A stretch of DNA of 64,000 nucleotides from Planctomycetota bacterium (lineage in GTDB: Bacteria > Planctomycetota > Phycisphaerae > Phycisphaerales > Phycisphaeraceae), in assembly GCA_024279275.1 (NCBI GenBank), contig JAJRRS010000152.1:1-64000 (forward strand), given 5' to 3'. The notes under the pieces were generated by a model that saw only the letters and a program-made list of their open reading frames with translations, was not told where the DNA came from and searched no databases. A program made the translations under genes and the position numbers. Positions 33,452 to 41,647 of this stretch are shown here, in pieces (positions within the stretch are counted from its first letter, which is position 1; every line of letters begins with the position of its first letter).

Positions 33452-34339
33452 ATGCCCACCATCAACTGGTTCCCAGGCCACATGAACAACACGCGCCACG
33501 CCCTCGCTGCGCTCATGCCCACCTGTGACGTCATCATAGAACTCCTCGACGCACGCCTCCCCCTCTCCTCAAGCAACCCCCTGCTTGACGAACTCCGCCG
33601 AAACATCCCCGGCAAAGGCGAACACGGCGCCCACGGCGACGTCCCCTGCATCACCCTACTCACCAAAGCAGACCTCGCCGACCCCAAAGTCACCGCCGCC
33701 TGGCAGCAATACCTACACGACCACCGCAACGTCAAAACAGCCGCCGTCTGCCTCAACGACAAAGACGACATCAAACGCCTCCCCAAGCTCGTCAAAAAAC
33801 TAGCCCTCAAGAAAAACCGCCACGGCAAACCCCTCCGCGTCATGATCGTCGGCATCCCAAACGTCGGAAAATCCACTCTCGTCAACGCACTCCGCGGCAA
33901 AAGAATCGCAAGAGTCGGAGACGAACCCGCCGTCACCAAGGGCCGTCAAGAAGTCAAGCTTGGCAAAGACATCGTCCTCGTCGATACCCCAGGCATCCTC
34001 TGGCCCAAGTTCGAGGGCCAAGGCGTCGGCCTAAAACTCGTCATCAGCGGCGCAATCAAAGACACCGCCTACGAATACAACGACATCGCCATCCCCCTCA
34101 TCCGTTGGCTGCAATCCCAATACCCCGACGCCCTCCAGACCCGCTACAAACTAGACGACCCCCAACTAGAACCCACCCAACTCCTCAATCTCATCGGCAA
34201 AAAACGCGGCTGCCTCGTCGCCGGCGGCCAAGTAGACGCCTCCCGAGCCTGCGAACTACTCCTAAGAGAAATCCGCAGCGGCAAACTAGGACGACTCAGC
34301 CTCGAATCACCCGATAGCACCAACGCCCTCACCGAATAG
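33452..34339 (+). CDS. Circularly permuted ribosome-assembly GTPase (RbgA/YlqF family)
   Basis: 295 aa. The GTPase motifs occur in permuted order: G4 LLTKADLAD (~68) precedes G1 VGIPNVGKSTLVNALRG (~130) and G3 LVDTPGILWPKFEG (~178). The N-terminal NWFPGHMNNTRHALAALMPT and the DVIIELLDARLPLSSSNPLL segment are typical. In Bacillus RbgA acts in late assembly of the 50S subunit. The ~70-residue C-terminal helical domain for rRNA binding is present. It stands alone, not in an operon. Confidence 0.93.
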   Translation: MPTINWFPGHMNNTRHALAALMPTCDVIIELLDARLPLSSSNPLLDELRRNIPGKGEHGAHGDVPCITLLTKADLADPKVTAAWQQYLHDHRNVKTAAVCLNDKDDIKRLPKLVKKLALKKNRHGKPLRVMIVGIPNVGKSTLVNALRGKRIARVGDEPAVTKGRQEVKLGKDIVLVDTPGILWPKFEGQGVGLKLVISGAIKDTAYEYNDIAIPLIRWLQSQYPDALQTRYKLDDPQLEPTQLLNLIGKKRGCLVAGGQVDASRACELLLREIRSGKLGRLSLESPDSTNALTE

Positions 34340-34423
34340 CACCATCACCAAATAAAGCCCACGAGGGAGAAACGCTGTCGGATACCGTGATCCCCATGAA
34401 AACGAATAACGGCTTAAAATCAG

Positions 34424-34975
34424 ATGACGAATCATGTCGCCATTCTCGACACGAGCATGACGGATGAGGTGAATATGAATAATATCATGCGGGAAAATCG
34501 TGGGGCGGTCTACCGTGTTTCCTTGGTCGTGGTGACAATGTTGGCGGTTGTTTGTGGGCTGCTATGGGTCGGATCGTATTTTGTAAATATCATGGCTGAC
34601 ATAGCGATGTCTTCTAGCACCGCGTGGATGGCTTCGGTGAATGTTGGTTCTCTGGAGTTTATTTACATCGATTCACTTCTGCCTGTGGCTTCCGGCTACA
34701 GATTTGAGTGGCACGGCGGGGGTTTTCTCCCAAGTCGTTTGTGGACATTCTATTGGCATGATCGTCCTTATGGATGGACAATGATGCTTCCTCTTTGGGT
34801 TCCTTTTCTGTTTCTATCTATCTGGCCGACCACCGCCACCGTACAGTGGCTTCGTGCCAAGCCAATTGTGGGCCTATGTACCGCTTGCGGCTACGACTTG
34901 CGAGGCTCCCCGTCAGGTGTGTGTCCTGAATGCGGAAAAGAACCGGTGCCCGAGCACGAAATCGGGCCAATCTAA
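34424..34975 (+). CDS. Membrane protein with C-terminal zinc ribbon, atypical composition
   Basis: 183 aa by the ORF track; starts at MTDEVNMNNIM or later are possible. Two hydrophobic segments (SLVVVTMLAVVCGLLWVGSY; MMLPLWVPFLFLSIW) flank a ~70-residue loop. The tail LCTACGYDLRGSPSGVCPEC carries two CxxC pairs, a zinc ribbon common in planctomycete membrane proteins of unknown role. The coding strand is rich in G and T, unlike the C-rich plus-strand genes on either side, which suggests recent arrival. Its stop codon TAA lies inside the first unit of the tandem repeat that follows. Confidence 0.7.
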   Translation: MTNHVAILDTSMTDEVNMNNIMRENRGAVYRVSLVVVTMLAVVCGLLWVGSYFVNIMADIAMSSSTAWMASVNVGSLEFIYIDSLLPVASGYRFEWHGGGFLPSRLWTFYWHDRPYGWTMMLPLWVPFLFLSIWPTTATVQWLRAKPIVGLCTACGYDLRGSPSGVCPECGKEPVPEHEIGPI

Positions 34976-35112
34976 GGGGTCGGGCCAATCTAAGGGGTCG
35001 GGAGTCGTATAATATCATATTGGCCAATCTAAGGCCAATCTAAGGGGTCGGGAGTCGTATAATATCATATTGGCCAATCTAAGGGGTCGGGAGTCGTATA
35101 ATATCATATTGG
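34964..35112. repeat. Tandem array of the GGGGTCGGGAGTC repeat
   Basis: Three identical 32-bp copies of AAGGGGTCGGGAGTCGTATA + ATATCATATTGG begin at 34992, 35042 and 35081. They are joined by CCAATCT units of varying number, with extra partial GGGCCAATCTAAGGGGTC units at the left end. The period is 39-50 bp. There are no unique spacers. Diverged copies flank the gene at 39133-40143. Confidence 0.95.
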
Positions 35113-35131
35113 ATTATTGCGTCAGTGGGGC

Positions 35132-35573
35132 AAAAGGGGACGTTCTACTTTATCGGCAACGTAGTGGGGAGCAGAATAATGACCTGGCCTTGGTCTCCCT
35201 CTGTGCCTCCGTGCGCTCCGTGACACCGCCTTCTCTTGCTCGCCTCCCTCGGCGTCCTCCCCATCTTGGCGGTTCATCTTCTTAATCTGCGTCATCTGCG
35301 CAATCTGCGGACACCTCCCCCTCCGCCGTCTTCTCTGCGCACTCCGGGGATCAAAGGGGACATTCTACTTTATCAGCAACGTACCGTGGAGCAGAAAAGT
35401 GACCTGGCCTTTGCCTCCCTCCGTGCCTCTGTGCCTCCGTGCGTTCCGTGACACCGCCTTCTCTTGCTCGCCTCCCTCGGCGTCCTCCCCATCTTGGCGG
35501 TTCATCTTCTTAATCTACGTCATCTGCGAAATCTGCGGACACCTCCCCCTCCGCCGTCTTCTCTGCGCACTCC
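35132..35573. repeat. Direct duplication of a ~220-bp noncoding block
   Basis: Block one starts with AAAAGGGGACGTTCTACTTT at about 35132 and block two with CAAAGGGGACATTCTACTTT at about 35352, a period of 220 bp. Both continue with near-identical CCTGGCCT, CGTGACACCGCCTTCTCTTG and CATCTTGGCGGTTCATCTTC segments and end near CTTCTCTGCGCACTCC. Differences are mostly single bases. Confidence 0.9.
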
Positions 35574-36128
35574 TCGTCTTGACGATTCATCCCACAAGCC
35601 AACACCGTGCGCACACGCGCGCCAAGTTTCCAATCAAAAATCCACCACGACACACAATTCCTTACCAACCCTGCCAGCACGACTTATTCTTGCCTGACTC
35701 ACGCCCAAACCACTTCCATGCGCACAAACCCGACGTTTCCACCAAGAGTGGAGACGCAACTTATCCTTGGAACTACTACTCCGGGGGCCGGGGGCCGGGG
35801 GGCGTCTGCCGACAACCTCACGACGGCGATCGTCAGCTACCCTGAGAATCCAAAGATTAAAAGGACCAGGACTCGAGGGCTGTTGTGACCGGGGATACCC
35901 GATCACAAACTTGGTAGCGGATCGCCCCGGCCAGATGACGGACTCACAGGACACGGGCTTGACCTGGTCCCCATGATCCCGCGCCTGCCGTTACCGCCGG
36001 AACCCCGTGAGGCTTTGGATTTCTGATTTATGATGTGTGAATGATGATTGAATGACCCGATCTTTAAACACAGAGCGCACGGAGCCACAGAGTCACGGAG
36101 AAAAACAAGGCGGATAAACCACGACACA

Positions 36129-36148
36129 AAGCGCCGCGACTTGTCGCG
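36129..36148. repeat. AAGCGCCGCGACTTGTCGCG repeat (copy 2)
   Basis: AAGCGCCGCGACTTGTCGCG, with palindromic core GCGACTTGTCGC. Its inverse lies at 42699-42718 and a one-mismatch copy at 28369. Confidence 0.85.
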
Positions 36149-36347
36149 TCCTCTTCATAATCTGTGTCATCTGCGCAATCTGCGGATACCTCCCCCTCCC
36201 CGTATTCCTCTGTGTCTCTGTGCCTCCGTGCGCTCCGTGTTATGACTTAAAGCTCCCACCATGCGCACCAAAAAACCCAGACCATGCAGACACATGACCC
36301 GGGCTCTATTTCAATTCAGTGAGGGTTCACCTACGACCGCTACAAAA

Positions 36348-36587
36348 TCACAGCGTCGCGCTGGTGTAAGGCAGCAGCCCCATATAACGCGCACGCTTGA
36401 TCGCCTGCGCCGCAAGCCGTTGCTCACGAGCGTTCAGCCCGGTGCGCTTTCGGCCCTGGATCTTGCCATTGGGCGTCAGCAGTCGGCGAAGGTCGTCCGC
36501 ACGCCTGTAATCAACGAACTTGGTGCCGTTGCTTGTTTCTACGACCACGTTCACGCGTGTCGCGCCGAAGCTCTGGAAATCTGCCAT
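36348..36587 (-). CDS. rpsR: 30S ribosomal protein S18
   Basis: 79 aa from the ATG giving MADFQSFGATRVNVVVETSN, with GGAG nine bases upstream; the ORF-track start 26 codons earlier is rejected. YRRADDLRRLLTPNGKIQGR and KRTGLNAREQRLAAQAIKRA with RYMGLLPYT are the S18 core. It normally sits with rpsF, ssb and rplI; here it stands alone in a repeat-rich region downstream of a Nif3-family gene. S18 pairs with S6 on the platform of the small subunit. Confidence 0.95.
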   Translation of the reverse strand: MADFQSFGATRVNVVVETSNGTKFVDYRRADDLRRLLTPNGKIQGRKRTGLNAREQRLAAQAIKRARYMGLLPYTSATL

Positions 36588-36614
36588 GGTTTTCGTCTCC
36601 GTCTCGGTTTGGCA

Positions 36615-36648
36615 GCCCCAAGGTCCGGCATCGGACAGCCTGGGGCGA
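36615..36648 (-). promoter_or_regulatory. Hairpin in the rpsR leader
   Basis: On the transcript GCCCCAGG...CCTTGGGGC encloses GTCCG-ATGC-CGGAC, about 30 bases before the rpsR start. S6:S18 complexes control their own mRNA in some bacteria through a CCG-containing stem-bulge; a CCG is present here, but the match to that motif is not established. Confidence 0.3.
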
Positions 36649-36730
36649 CGGTTAAGTTGAGCCACGCATTATAACGAACCCACCCCATGCCCGCCAACCC
36701 GACCATAATCCTCCCGCTGCCCCCCCTCAG

Positions 36731-36749
36731 CCCCCGGCTCTGCCGGGGG
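36731..36749. repeat. Perfect CCCCCGGC hairpin between the Nif3-family gene and rpsR
   Basis: CCCCCGGC-TCT-GCCGGGGG, an 8-bp perfect stem with no T-run on either side, about 30 bp downstream of the Nif3-family gene stop. It may act in mRNA end formation, but as an intrinsic terminator it lacks the T tract. Confidence 0.6.
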
Positions 36750-36776
36750 ATTCCTGAATACCAACGGCTTCCACAC

Positions 36777-37955
36777 TTACCGAATCACCGAAGGTGCCCG
36801 ATCCGCCTGACTCACCCGCCAACTAACCCCCCGGCTCCCCCGCCCGCCCCCGGGGCCGGGAGTCAGCTTCGCCAACCGACGCTTATAAGTCCCCAAATAC
36901 GGCCTCTCCGTCTGCGTATGCCCCGCCAACACCACCGACACCCCCCGACTCACCGCATCCAAAACATCATGATGCCTCATCTCACCCGTCAAAAATACAT
37001 CAATCGCCCCCGCCTCAGGCAGCAGCGAAACCCCAGCCCCCGCACACAACCCGATCCGCTTAACCTTGCCCCCACCGGCCCCCCGGATTCCCCCGGTTCC
37101 CCCAGCTCCACCCGCTCCCCCAACCGCCTTCGCCACCTCCAATGTCTTCACCCCCAGATGAGTCTTCACCCGGTTGACCAACGTCGTCAGCGAGACCGCT
37201 TTCACCAGCTCAACCACCCGCCCCTGCCCTGTCCGCGGGTCCGTCTCCAACGCCAACGGATAAATATCAAACGCCGGCTCCTCATAAGGATGAGCCAACC
37301 GCAACGCAGCCACCACCGCCTCAATCCGGGGGGCGGGGACGTGGACCTCCAAACGATGTTCAGCAACGCGCTCAAGCCGACCCGCCTTACCGACCGCTGG
37401 CGAAGTCGTCGCGTCACCCCTAAAAGTCCCCTTCCCTTCACTGGTAAAACTGCAAGCATCGTAGCCGCCCAACCGCCCCGCACCCGCTGCACAAAGCGCA
37501 GACCGCACCACCTCCACCGCATCGCTCGGCACAAACGTCACCAACTTAAAACCCTTCCCATGCGCCGCACCCGCGCGTTTGATAACACGGACCTCACCCT
37601 CACCCAACCCCGACGCCAGCCAGTCATTCACCCCACCCTCCGCAGCGTCCAGCGCAGTGTGCGGGCTGTAAATGGCGATCCCCCTGCGCGCCGCACGCAG
37701 AATGATCCGTTGCTTCACATCCAGCGTCGTCAGCCGATCCAACGCCTTAAAGATCGGCGGGTGATACGCAACCACCAACTGGACCTTCTGGTCAACCGCC
37801 TCCTCCAACACCGCCTCGGTCAGGTCGATACACACCATCGCTCGGCTCACAGACGCCCCGGGGTCGCCCACATGCAACCCCACCTGGTCCCAACCCTCCG
37901 CCAGCCTCAACGGCGCAATCGCCTCACAAGCCTCAATAACCTCGCTTAGTTTCAT
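36777..37955 (-). CDS. Nif3-like dinuclear metal protein (YqfO type)
   Basis: 392 aa. Metal-ligand motifs of the family are present: VVAYHPPIFKALDRLTT, IYSPHTALDAAEGGVNDWLA, FLTGEMRHHDVLDAVSRG and VLAGHTQTERPYLGTYKRRL. The middle ~100 residues (FKLVTFVPSDAVEVVRSALC; AHPYEEPAFDIYPL) are the PII-like insertion that separates YqfO from short Nif3 proteins. A Gly/Ala run (GGAGGAGGTGGIRGAGGG), encoded by CCCCC-rich repeats, lies just before the last catalytic part. The biochemical role is unsettled; annotation as a GTP cyclohydrolase is common but uncertain. Confidence 0.9.
   Translation of the reverse strand: MKLSEVIEACEAIAPLRLAEGWDQVGLHVGDPGASVSRAMVCIDLTEAVLEEAVDQKVQLVVAYHPPIFKALDRLTTLDVKQRIILRAARRGIAIYSPHTALDAAEGGVNDWLASGLGEGEVRVIKRAGAAHGKGFKLVTFVPSDAVEVVRSALCAAGAGRLGGYDACSFTSEGKGTFRGDATTSPAVGKAGRLERVAEHRLEVHVPAPRIEAVVAALRLAHPYEEPAFDIYPLALETDPRTGQGRVVELVKAVSLTTLVNRVKTHLGVKTLEVAKAVGGAGGAGGTGGIRGAGGGKVKRIGLCAGAGVSLLPEAGAIDVFLTGEMRHHDVLDAVSRGVSVVLAGHTQTERPYLGTYKRRLAKLTPGPGGGRGSRGVSWRVSQADRAPSVIR
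37069..37126. repeat. C/G-run repeat within the Nif3-family gene
   Basis: CCCCCA-CCGG, CCCCCCGGATT, CCCCCGGTT, CCCCCAGCT, CCACCCGCT, CCCCCAAC: six units of about 9 bp, translated as the Gly-rich insertion. It belongs to the same G-run family as the intergenic tracts. Confidence 0.75.
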
Positions 37956-38061
37956 CCCACGAGGATACCCACACCCGCCCTATTTTGCAGCCCCAACCCG
38001 ATCTGACCGATAACCCTAAAGCAGTTCCAAGCCACTTAGGACACCCCGGACAGGTATAGAT

Positions 38062-38874
38062 ATGAGCCGTGCATCCTCAATAACCAACGACCCCAACCCC
38101 CCCGGACTCCACAGCCTGACAGGCCTAAGCTCCCTGAGCCGTCAGCCCCTGACACCCGATCAGCAGCTCCAGGCCCTCAAGCGCGTCCAGGCCCAGGCCG
38201 AGCAACGCGTCAAGCTCGGCATGCAGCTATTCAAGGCCGCCGAAGCACGACTCTCCACCCAGACCGATATGCTTGGCCAGATCAAGACCCTCCAGGACCA
38301 GCTCCGCGAACAGGTCAACCAGGATGTCGCCAAGAGCCTCCACGAATACGACCAGTGGATCGGCCAGATCGACGAGAGCTTCACCACCGCCATCCGCAAA
38401 CTCGAAGAAAAAATCGACGCCGTGCAGTCCAACATCGTCTCCAGCGAATCCCGTATCCAGAACATGCTCCAACGTGCCGAAGCCCTCCTCGATCAGAACC
38501 GCGCACTCGTGGAACAAAACAGCCTCAAGTCAATCGACGAACCAACCCAATCACCCGCATCCGCTTTAACACCCGCGCCCAAACCCAAACCAACCATCCT
38601 GGATTCGGTAGCCGCATCAAAACAGATCGCACAAAACCCAACACCTCTAAGCACCCCCCCCACACCCGCCGAACCCGCCGCCGCCGACAGCAACAACGAT
38701 CCGGATAACGAACCCCACAAGTTCCAACCCGAGCAGGAAAAAATCTACCTGACACTGTTGCAACGGTTGATGAATGAGGGAGCCGAGGAAGACGATGGGA
38801 AAAACATGGGGGACGATGCCGAGGAAAACACAACGAACGACGACACCCCCGAAGAAAACGCCAGCGCCGCGTGA
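38062..38874 (+). CDS. Coiled-coil protein of unknown function
   Basis: 270 aa. I do not recognise a family. After a Pro/Ser-rich start, residues ~30-170 are heptad-rich and helical (QQLQALKRVQAQAEQRVKLG; IKTLQDQLREQVNQDVAKSL; AIRKLEEKIDAVQSNIVSSE), likely a long coiled coil. A Pro/Ala linker (~175-215) and a strongly acidic tail (NEGAEEDDGKNMGDDAEENT) follow. No signal peptide or membrane segment is seen, so it is probably cytoplasmic. It is divergent from the Nif3-family gene and has no clear operon partner. Confidence 0.75.
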   Translation: MSRASSITNDPNPPGLHSLTGLSSLSRQPLTPDQQLQALKRVQAQAEQRVKLGMQLFKAAEARLSTQTDMLGQIKTLQDQLREQVNQDVAKSLHEYDQWIGQIDESFTTAIRKLEEKIDAVQSNIVSSESRIQNMLQRAEALLDQNRALVEQNSLKSIDEPTQSPASALTPAPKPKPTILDSVAASKQIAQNPTPLSTPPTPAEPAAADSNNDPDNEPHKFQPEQEKIYLTLLQRLMNEGAEEDDGKNMGDDAEENTTNDDTPEENASAA

Positions 38875-39132
38875 CACATCTACAAAACCCAGCGCCTGCC
38901 CGCGAGAGCTAAACAGGTCCTGGGGGCGCTGCACGGGACAACACAAGAATACAGTATATGATTCTACGACTCCCGGCCCTTTTTCCGGTCCTTCTCAAAA
39001 CAACTGGACCAAAGAACCCGAGGGGATCAGTGTACGGGTTGAAGCTCAAGCTGACGGTAGATTACTTACCTTGTGCTATCGCGTATGCTGCGGGTATCAT
39101 ATCTTGTCACTTTCACAAGACGGGGTCTATCT
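38875..39132. other. Gap containing the left inverted repeat of the low-GC gene
   Basis: At 38951-38984 the minus strand reads AAAGGGCCGGGAGTCGTAGA + ATCATATACTGT, a diverged copy of the 34992 repeat in opposite orientation. The rest is unremarkable and loses the C-richness of the sequence to its left. Confidence 0.75.
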
Positions 39133-40143
39133 ATGACAGAATCTACCGAGACTACACCGCCAGCATCCAAACAGACCCCGAGCCAGCGGCCCCCGTCTAC
39201 TAATCGCTGGACACGCTTTGTCACTGTGTGGTTAGCACCCCTTACAGTAGGCTTGGTGTTTGTATTTGCAACTGCATATGCATTCGTATGGACAACAGAA
39301 TATTTGTCCCGCGTCAGGCATCTGTCATATCGCATTACAAAGAATGATGCAATAATGCCAACCGATAAAGTTGGCGGCGTTGATCTTGAGATTACAGCTA
39401 ATGGCCAGCAAGTAGATAATTTAAGTTTAGTTACTATAGAGTTGTTCAATAAGTCGGATCATAGCTTTACAGATATCGAACTAACAGTTGATTTCTCCGT
39501 AGATGATATTACACGCAAGAGCTTTGACACTGATGGTTGGGGTCTTCTTCCACTATCGGAAACAGATATACAAGGCTATCTCAATGTCAAAAGCAATCTG
39601 GCGGCTTATGAATCAACGATTCCTGATTATGGAAGTGCTATCCATCTGCTACAGTCCGCGCAGAATAAGATAGCATCCGAGTTGCGATCATCTAAAGAAT
39701 TTTCTGGCGATGTTGCAGTATGGTTTGATGCTGCTTTTAGAAATGCAATAGTTGGGCTGGATATTTCGTCATCTGCAAAGCGAATGTCTGATTTTGATTA
39801 TCGCATGGCTGTTCAAAGGCACTACAGAATCACGGTTGCCAATCACGGGGACGCCTCAATATTCAAGGCAACATATATCTTTGCCGCTCCAAAGGCACCA
39901 GATGTTAAACTTATTATGATAGAAGATGGATTAGACTTAGTAGAGCTACCAGAACTAGCGGATAGTCAGTACAGTTTCTTTGATAATCCCGTACCCGCGC
40001 TAGTCGGCGGTGCAATCGGCGGCTTTCTCGCTTTACTATTTTCGTTAAAGTATAGAGTGTCGGCTGAGCTAAATCTTATTGCTGACAGTCTGAAGGTTCT
40101 TATCAGCGCTAAGGATGGCAAACAGAATTCCAATTCAGACTAA
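39133..40143 (+). CDS. Two-helix membrane protein of low GC content, unknown function
   Basis: 336 aa from the ATG giving MTESTETTPPASKQTPSQRP; the ORF-track start lies 20 codons earlier. A Pro/Thr-rich cytoplasmic start is followed by a membrane helix (~30-53, WLAPLTVGLVFVFATAYAFV), a ~230-residue presumably external domain, and a second helix (ALVGGAIGGFLALLFSL) with a short basic cytoplasmic tail. I do not recognise a family. Codons are AT-rich (AAT, GAT, TTA, ATA), very different from all neighbours. It is flanked by inverted copies of the GGGGTCGGGAGTC repeat. These are signs of acquisition. Confidence 0.75.
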   Translation: MTESTETTPPASKQTPSQRPPSTNRWTRFVTVWLAPLTVGLVFVFATAYAFVWTTEYLSRVRHLSYRITKNDAIMPTDKVGGVDLEITANGQQVDNLSLVTIELFNKSDHSFTDIELTVDFSVDDITRKSFDTDGWGLLPLSETDIQGYLNVKSNLAAYESTIPDYGSAIHLLQSAQNKIASELRSSKEFSGDVAVWFDAAFRNAIVGLDISSSAKRMSDFDYRMAVQRHYRITVANHGDASIFKATYIFAAPKAPDVKLIMIEDGLDLVELPELADSQYSFFDNPVPALVGGAIGGFLALLFSLKYRVSAELNLIADSLKVLISAKDGKQNSNSD

Positions 40144-40170
40144 CGTATTGTGAACCCGCCGGGATCGGAT

Positions 40171-40260
40171 AAAGGGTCGGGAGTGCTCGGTAGAAAACCT
40201 CCGATTTAACGCCAGAGGATCATAACATTGGACAATCTAAGGGGTCATTCTACATTGATT
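40171..40260. repeat. Right-hand copies of the GGGGTCGGGAGTC repeat family
   Basis: AAAGGGTCGGGAGTGCTCGG at 40171-40190, then CATAACATTGGACAATCTAA + GGGGTCATTCTACATTG from 40221. The second is a hybrid: its left half matches the 34992 array and its right half matches the AAAGGGGACATTCTACTTTA family, so the two families are related. Confidence 0.8.
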
Positions 40261-40297
40261 GAATGCCGCCAAATTAACGTGGAATGTATCTTGCTTG

Positions 40298-41500
40298 TCA
40301 TGTTGTCGTAGTAGCGGTTCCGATGACGCGTTCGAGTTGTCTTAGCGCTTGACGTATGCGTTGTTCGTTTTCGACCAGCGCCATGCGGACGTAGCCTTCG
40401 CCTAATGCGCCGAAGGCGGCGCCGGGGGTCATGGCTACTTCGGCTTGGTCTACCATCGCTAAACAGAAATCGTTGGTGGAACCGTTGTATCTGGCTAAGA
40501 GTTCGGGGTTGACTTTGGCCCAGACGAACATGGTGGCGCGGGGGGAGTCGATCTGCCAGCCTAGTTTTTGCAGGCCACGGACGAGCAGGTCGCGGCGGGA
40601 TTGGTAGATTTTGGCTTGTTTTTCGACGTGTTTATCGCCCTCGCGCATGGCGATGATGGCGGCGATCTGGACGGCCTGGAATATGCCGTAGTCGTAGTAG
40701 CCTTTGACGGTTTTCAGTGCGTCGATCATCTGGCTGTTGCCGCAGCAGAAGCCGATGCGCCAGCCGGCCATGTTGTAGGGTTTGCTTAGGGTTGAGAACT
40801 CGACGCCGTAGTCTTTCGCGCCGTAGGCGGAGAGGTAGCTTGGGGCTTGGTAGTTATCGAAGCATGTTTCGCCGTAGGCGAAGTCGTGCATGACCATGAC
40901 TTGGTGCTCGGCGGCAAGGTCGACGACGCGCTGGAAGAACGCGGGTTCGACGGTCATGGTCGTGGGGTTGTGCGGGTAGTTGAGGATGACGACCTTGGGC
41001 TTGGGGGTGAGGTGCGTCAGCACGTCGCCGATGCGTTGAAGGAACGCATCGTCATTACCTAATGGGACCGAGACCGTGCTTGCGCCGGCGAGGACGACGG
41101 CGTAGGTGTGGATCTGGAACGCGGGGTCTGCGACGACGGCGATGTCACCTGGGCCTAAGAGGCCGAGGCACATGTGGCTGAAGCCTTCTTTGGAGCCGAT
41201 GGTGGCGATGACTTCGTTGTCGAGATCGAGTTCGACGCCCCATTTGCGCTTGTATTTCAGAGCCATCTCACGGCGGAGATTGTAGACGCCGGCGGAGACG
41301 GAGTATCGGCTGTTGCGCGGGTCAAGCACAGCCTCACGGATCTTGTCGATCACGGCGTCGGGCGCGGGGTCTGACGGGTTGCCCATGTTCATGTCGATCA
41401 CATCGGCTCCGGCTTTGCGCCGTTCGTAGATCAACTGCTTGAGCTGGCCGAGGATGTAGGGCGGGAGGCGTTCGATGCGAGTGGCGGGTTGGATGTCCAT
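40298..41500 (-). CDS. Class I/II aminotransferase (AlaC-like)
   Basis: 400 aa. Fold-type I PLP enzyme: substrate-side VIDMNMGNPSDPAPDAVIDK, PLP-binding NYPHNPTTMTVE, the Tyr in DFAYGETCFDNYQAPS, and the lysine in FSTLSKPYNMAGWRIGFCCG. The NMGNP start and the length point to the alanine/2-oxoglutarate (AlaC) and LL-diaminopimelate aminotransferase group. The exact substrate cannot be decided from sequence. It is the first gene right of the compositional switch. No operon partner is close on this strand; the PpiC gene ends ~150 bp upstream. Confidence 0.9.
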   Translation of the reverse strand: MDIQPATRIERLPPYILGQLKQLIYERRKAGADVIDMNMGNPSDPAPDAVIDKIREAVLDPRNSRYSVSAGVYNLRREMALKYKRKWGVELDLDNEVIATIGSKEGFSHMCLGLLGPGDIAVVADPAFQIHTYAVVLAGASTVSVPLGNDDAFLQRIGDVLTHLTPKPKVVILNYPHNPTTMTVEPAFFQRVVDLAAEHQVMVMHDFAYGETCFDNYQAPSYLSAYGAKDYGVEFSTLSKPYNMAGWRIGFCCGNSQMIDALKTVKGYYDYGIFQAVQIAAIIAMREGDKHVEKQAKIYQSRRDLLVRGLQKLGWQIDSPRATMFVWAKVNPELLARYNGSTNDFCLAMVDQAEVAMTPGAAFGALGEGYVRMALVENEQRIRQALRQLERVIGTATTTT

Positions 41501-41647
41501 GTGGTGGGGTCTGGGGTTTGGGGTCTAGGGTCTGGGTGTGGAGTCTGCGCGGGTCTGTAAGACTTCTGGAATAACTTGTGTTTCTTAAACTCGCCCCCCG
41601 AAAATCTTCCCCCGCAATAGTCCACCCGCCCCCGGATTACCCCCGGA

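Larger units (their letters stand above)
34976..36347. other. Large repeat-rich noncoding region
   Basis: About 1.37 kb with no convincing gene. It holds the tandem array (to 35112), two copies of a ~220-bp duplicated block (35132-35573), a GGGGGCCGGGGGCCGGGGGG tract near 35779, a palindromic GCGCCGCGACTTGTCGCG repeat at 36129, and two tracts of the CACAGAG/CTCTGTG word type (about 36065-36110 and 36205-36240). Short ORFs here are repeats read in frame (for example MLASLGVLPILAVHLLNLRH twice). Confidence 0.7.

Noticed and set aside
34964-35112. Possible CRISPR array
   Set aside because: The repeats are separated by repeat-derived CCAATCTAAGG pieces, not by unique spacers of constant length, and no cas gene is near.
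35400-35900. Short plus-strand ORFs (MLASLGVLPILAVHLLNLRHLR and others)
   Set aside because: They are the duplicated noncoding block read in frame, with no ribosome-binding site and repeat-derived composition.
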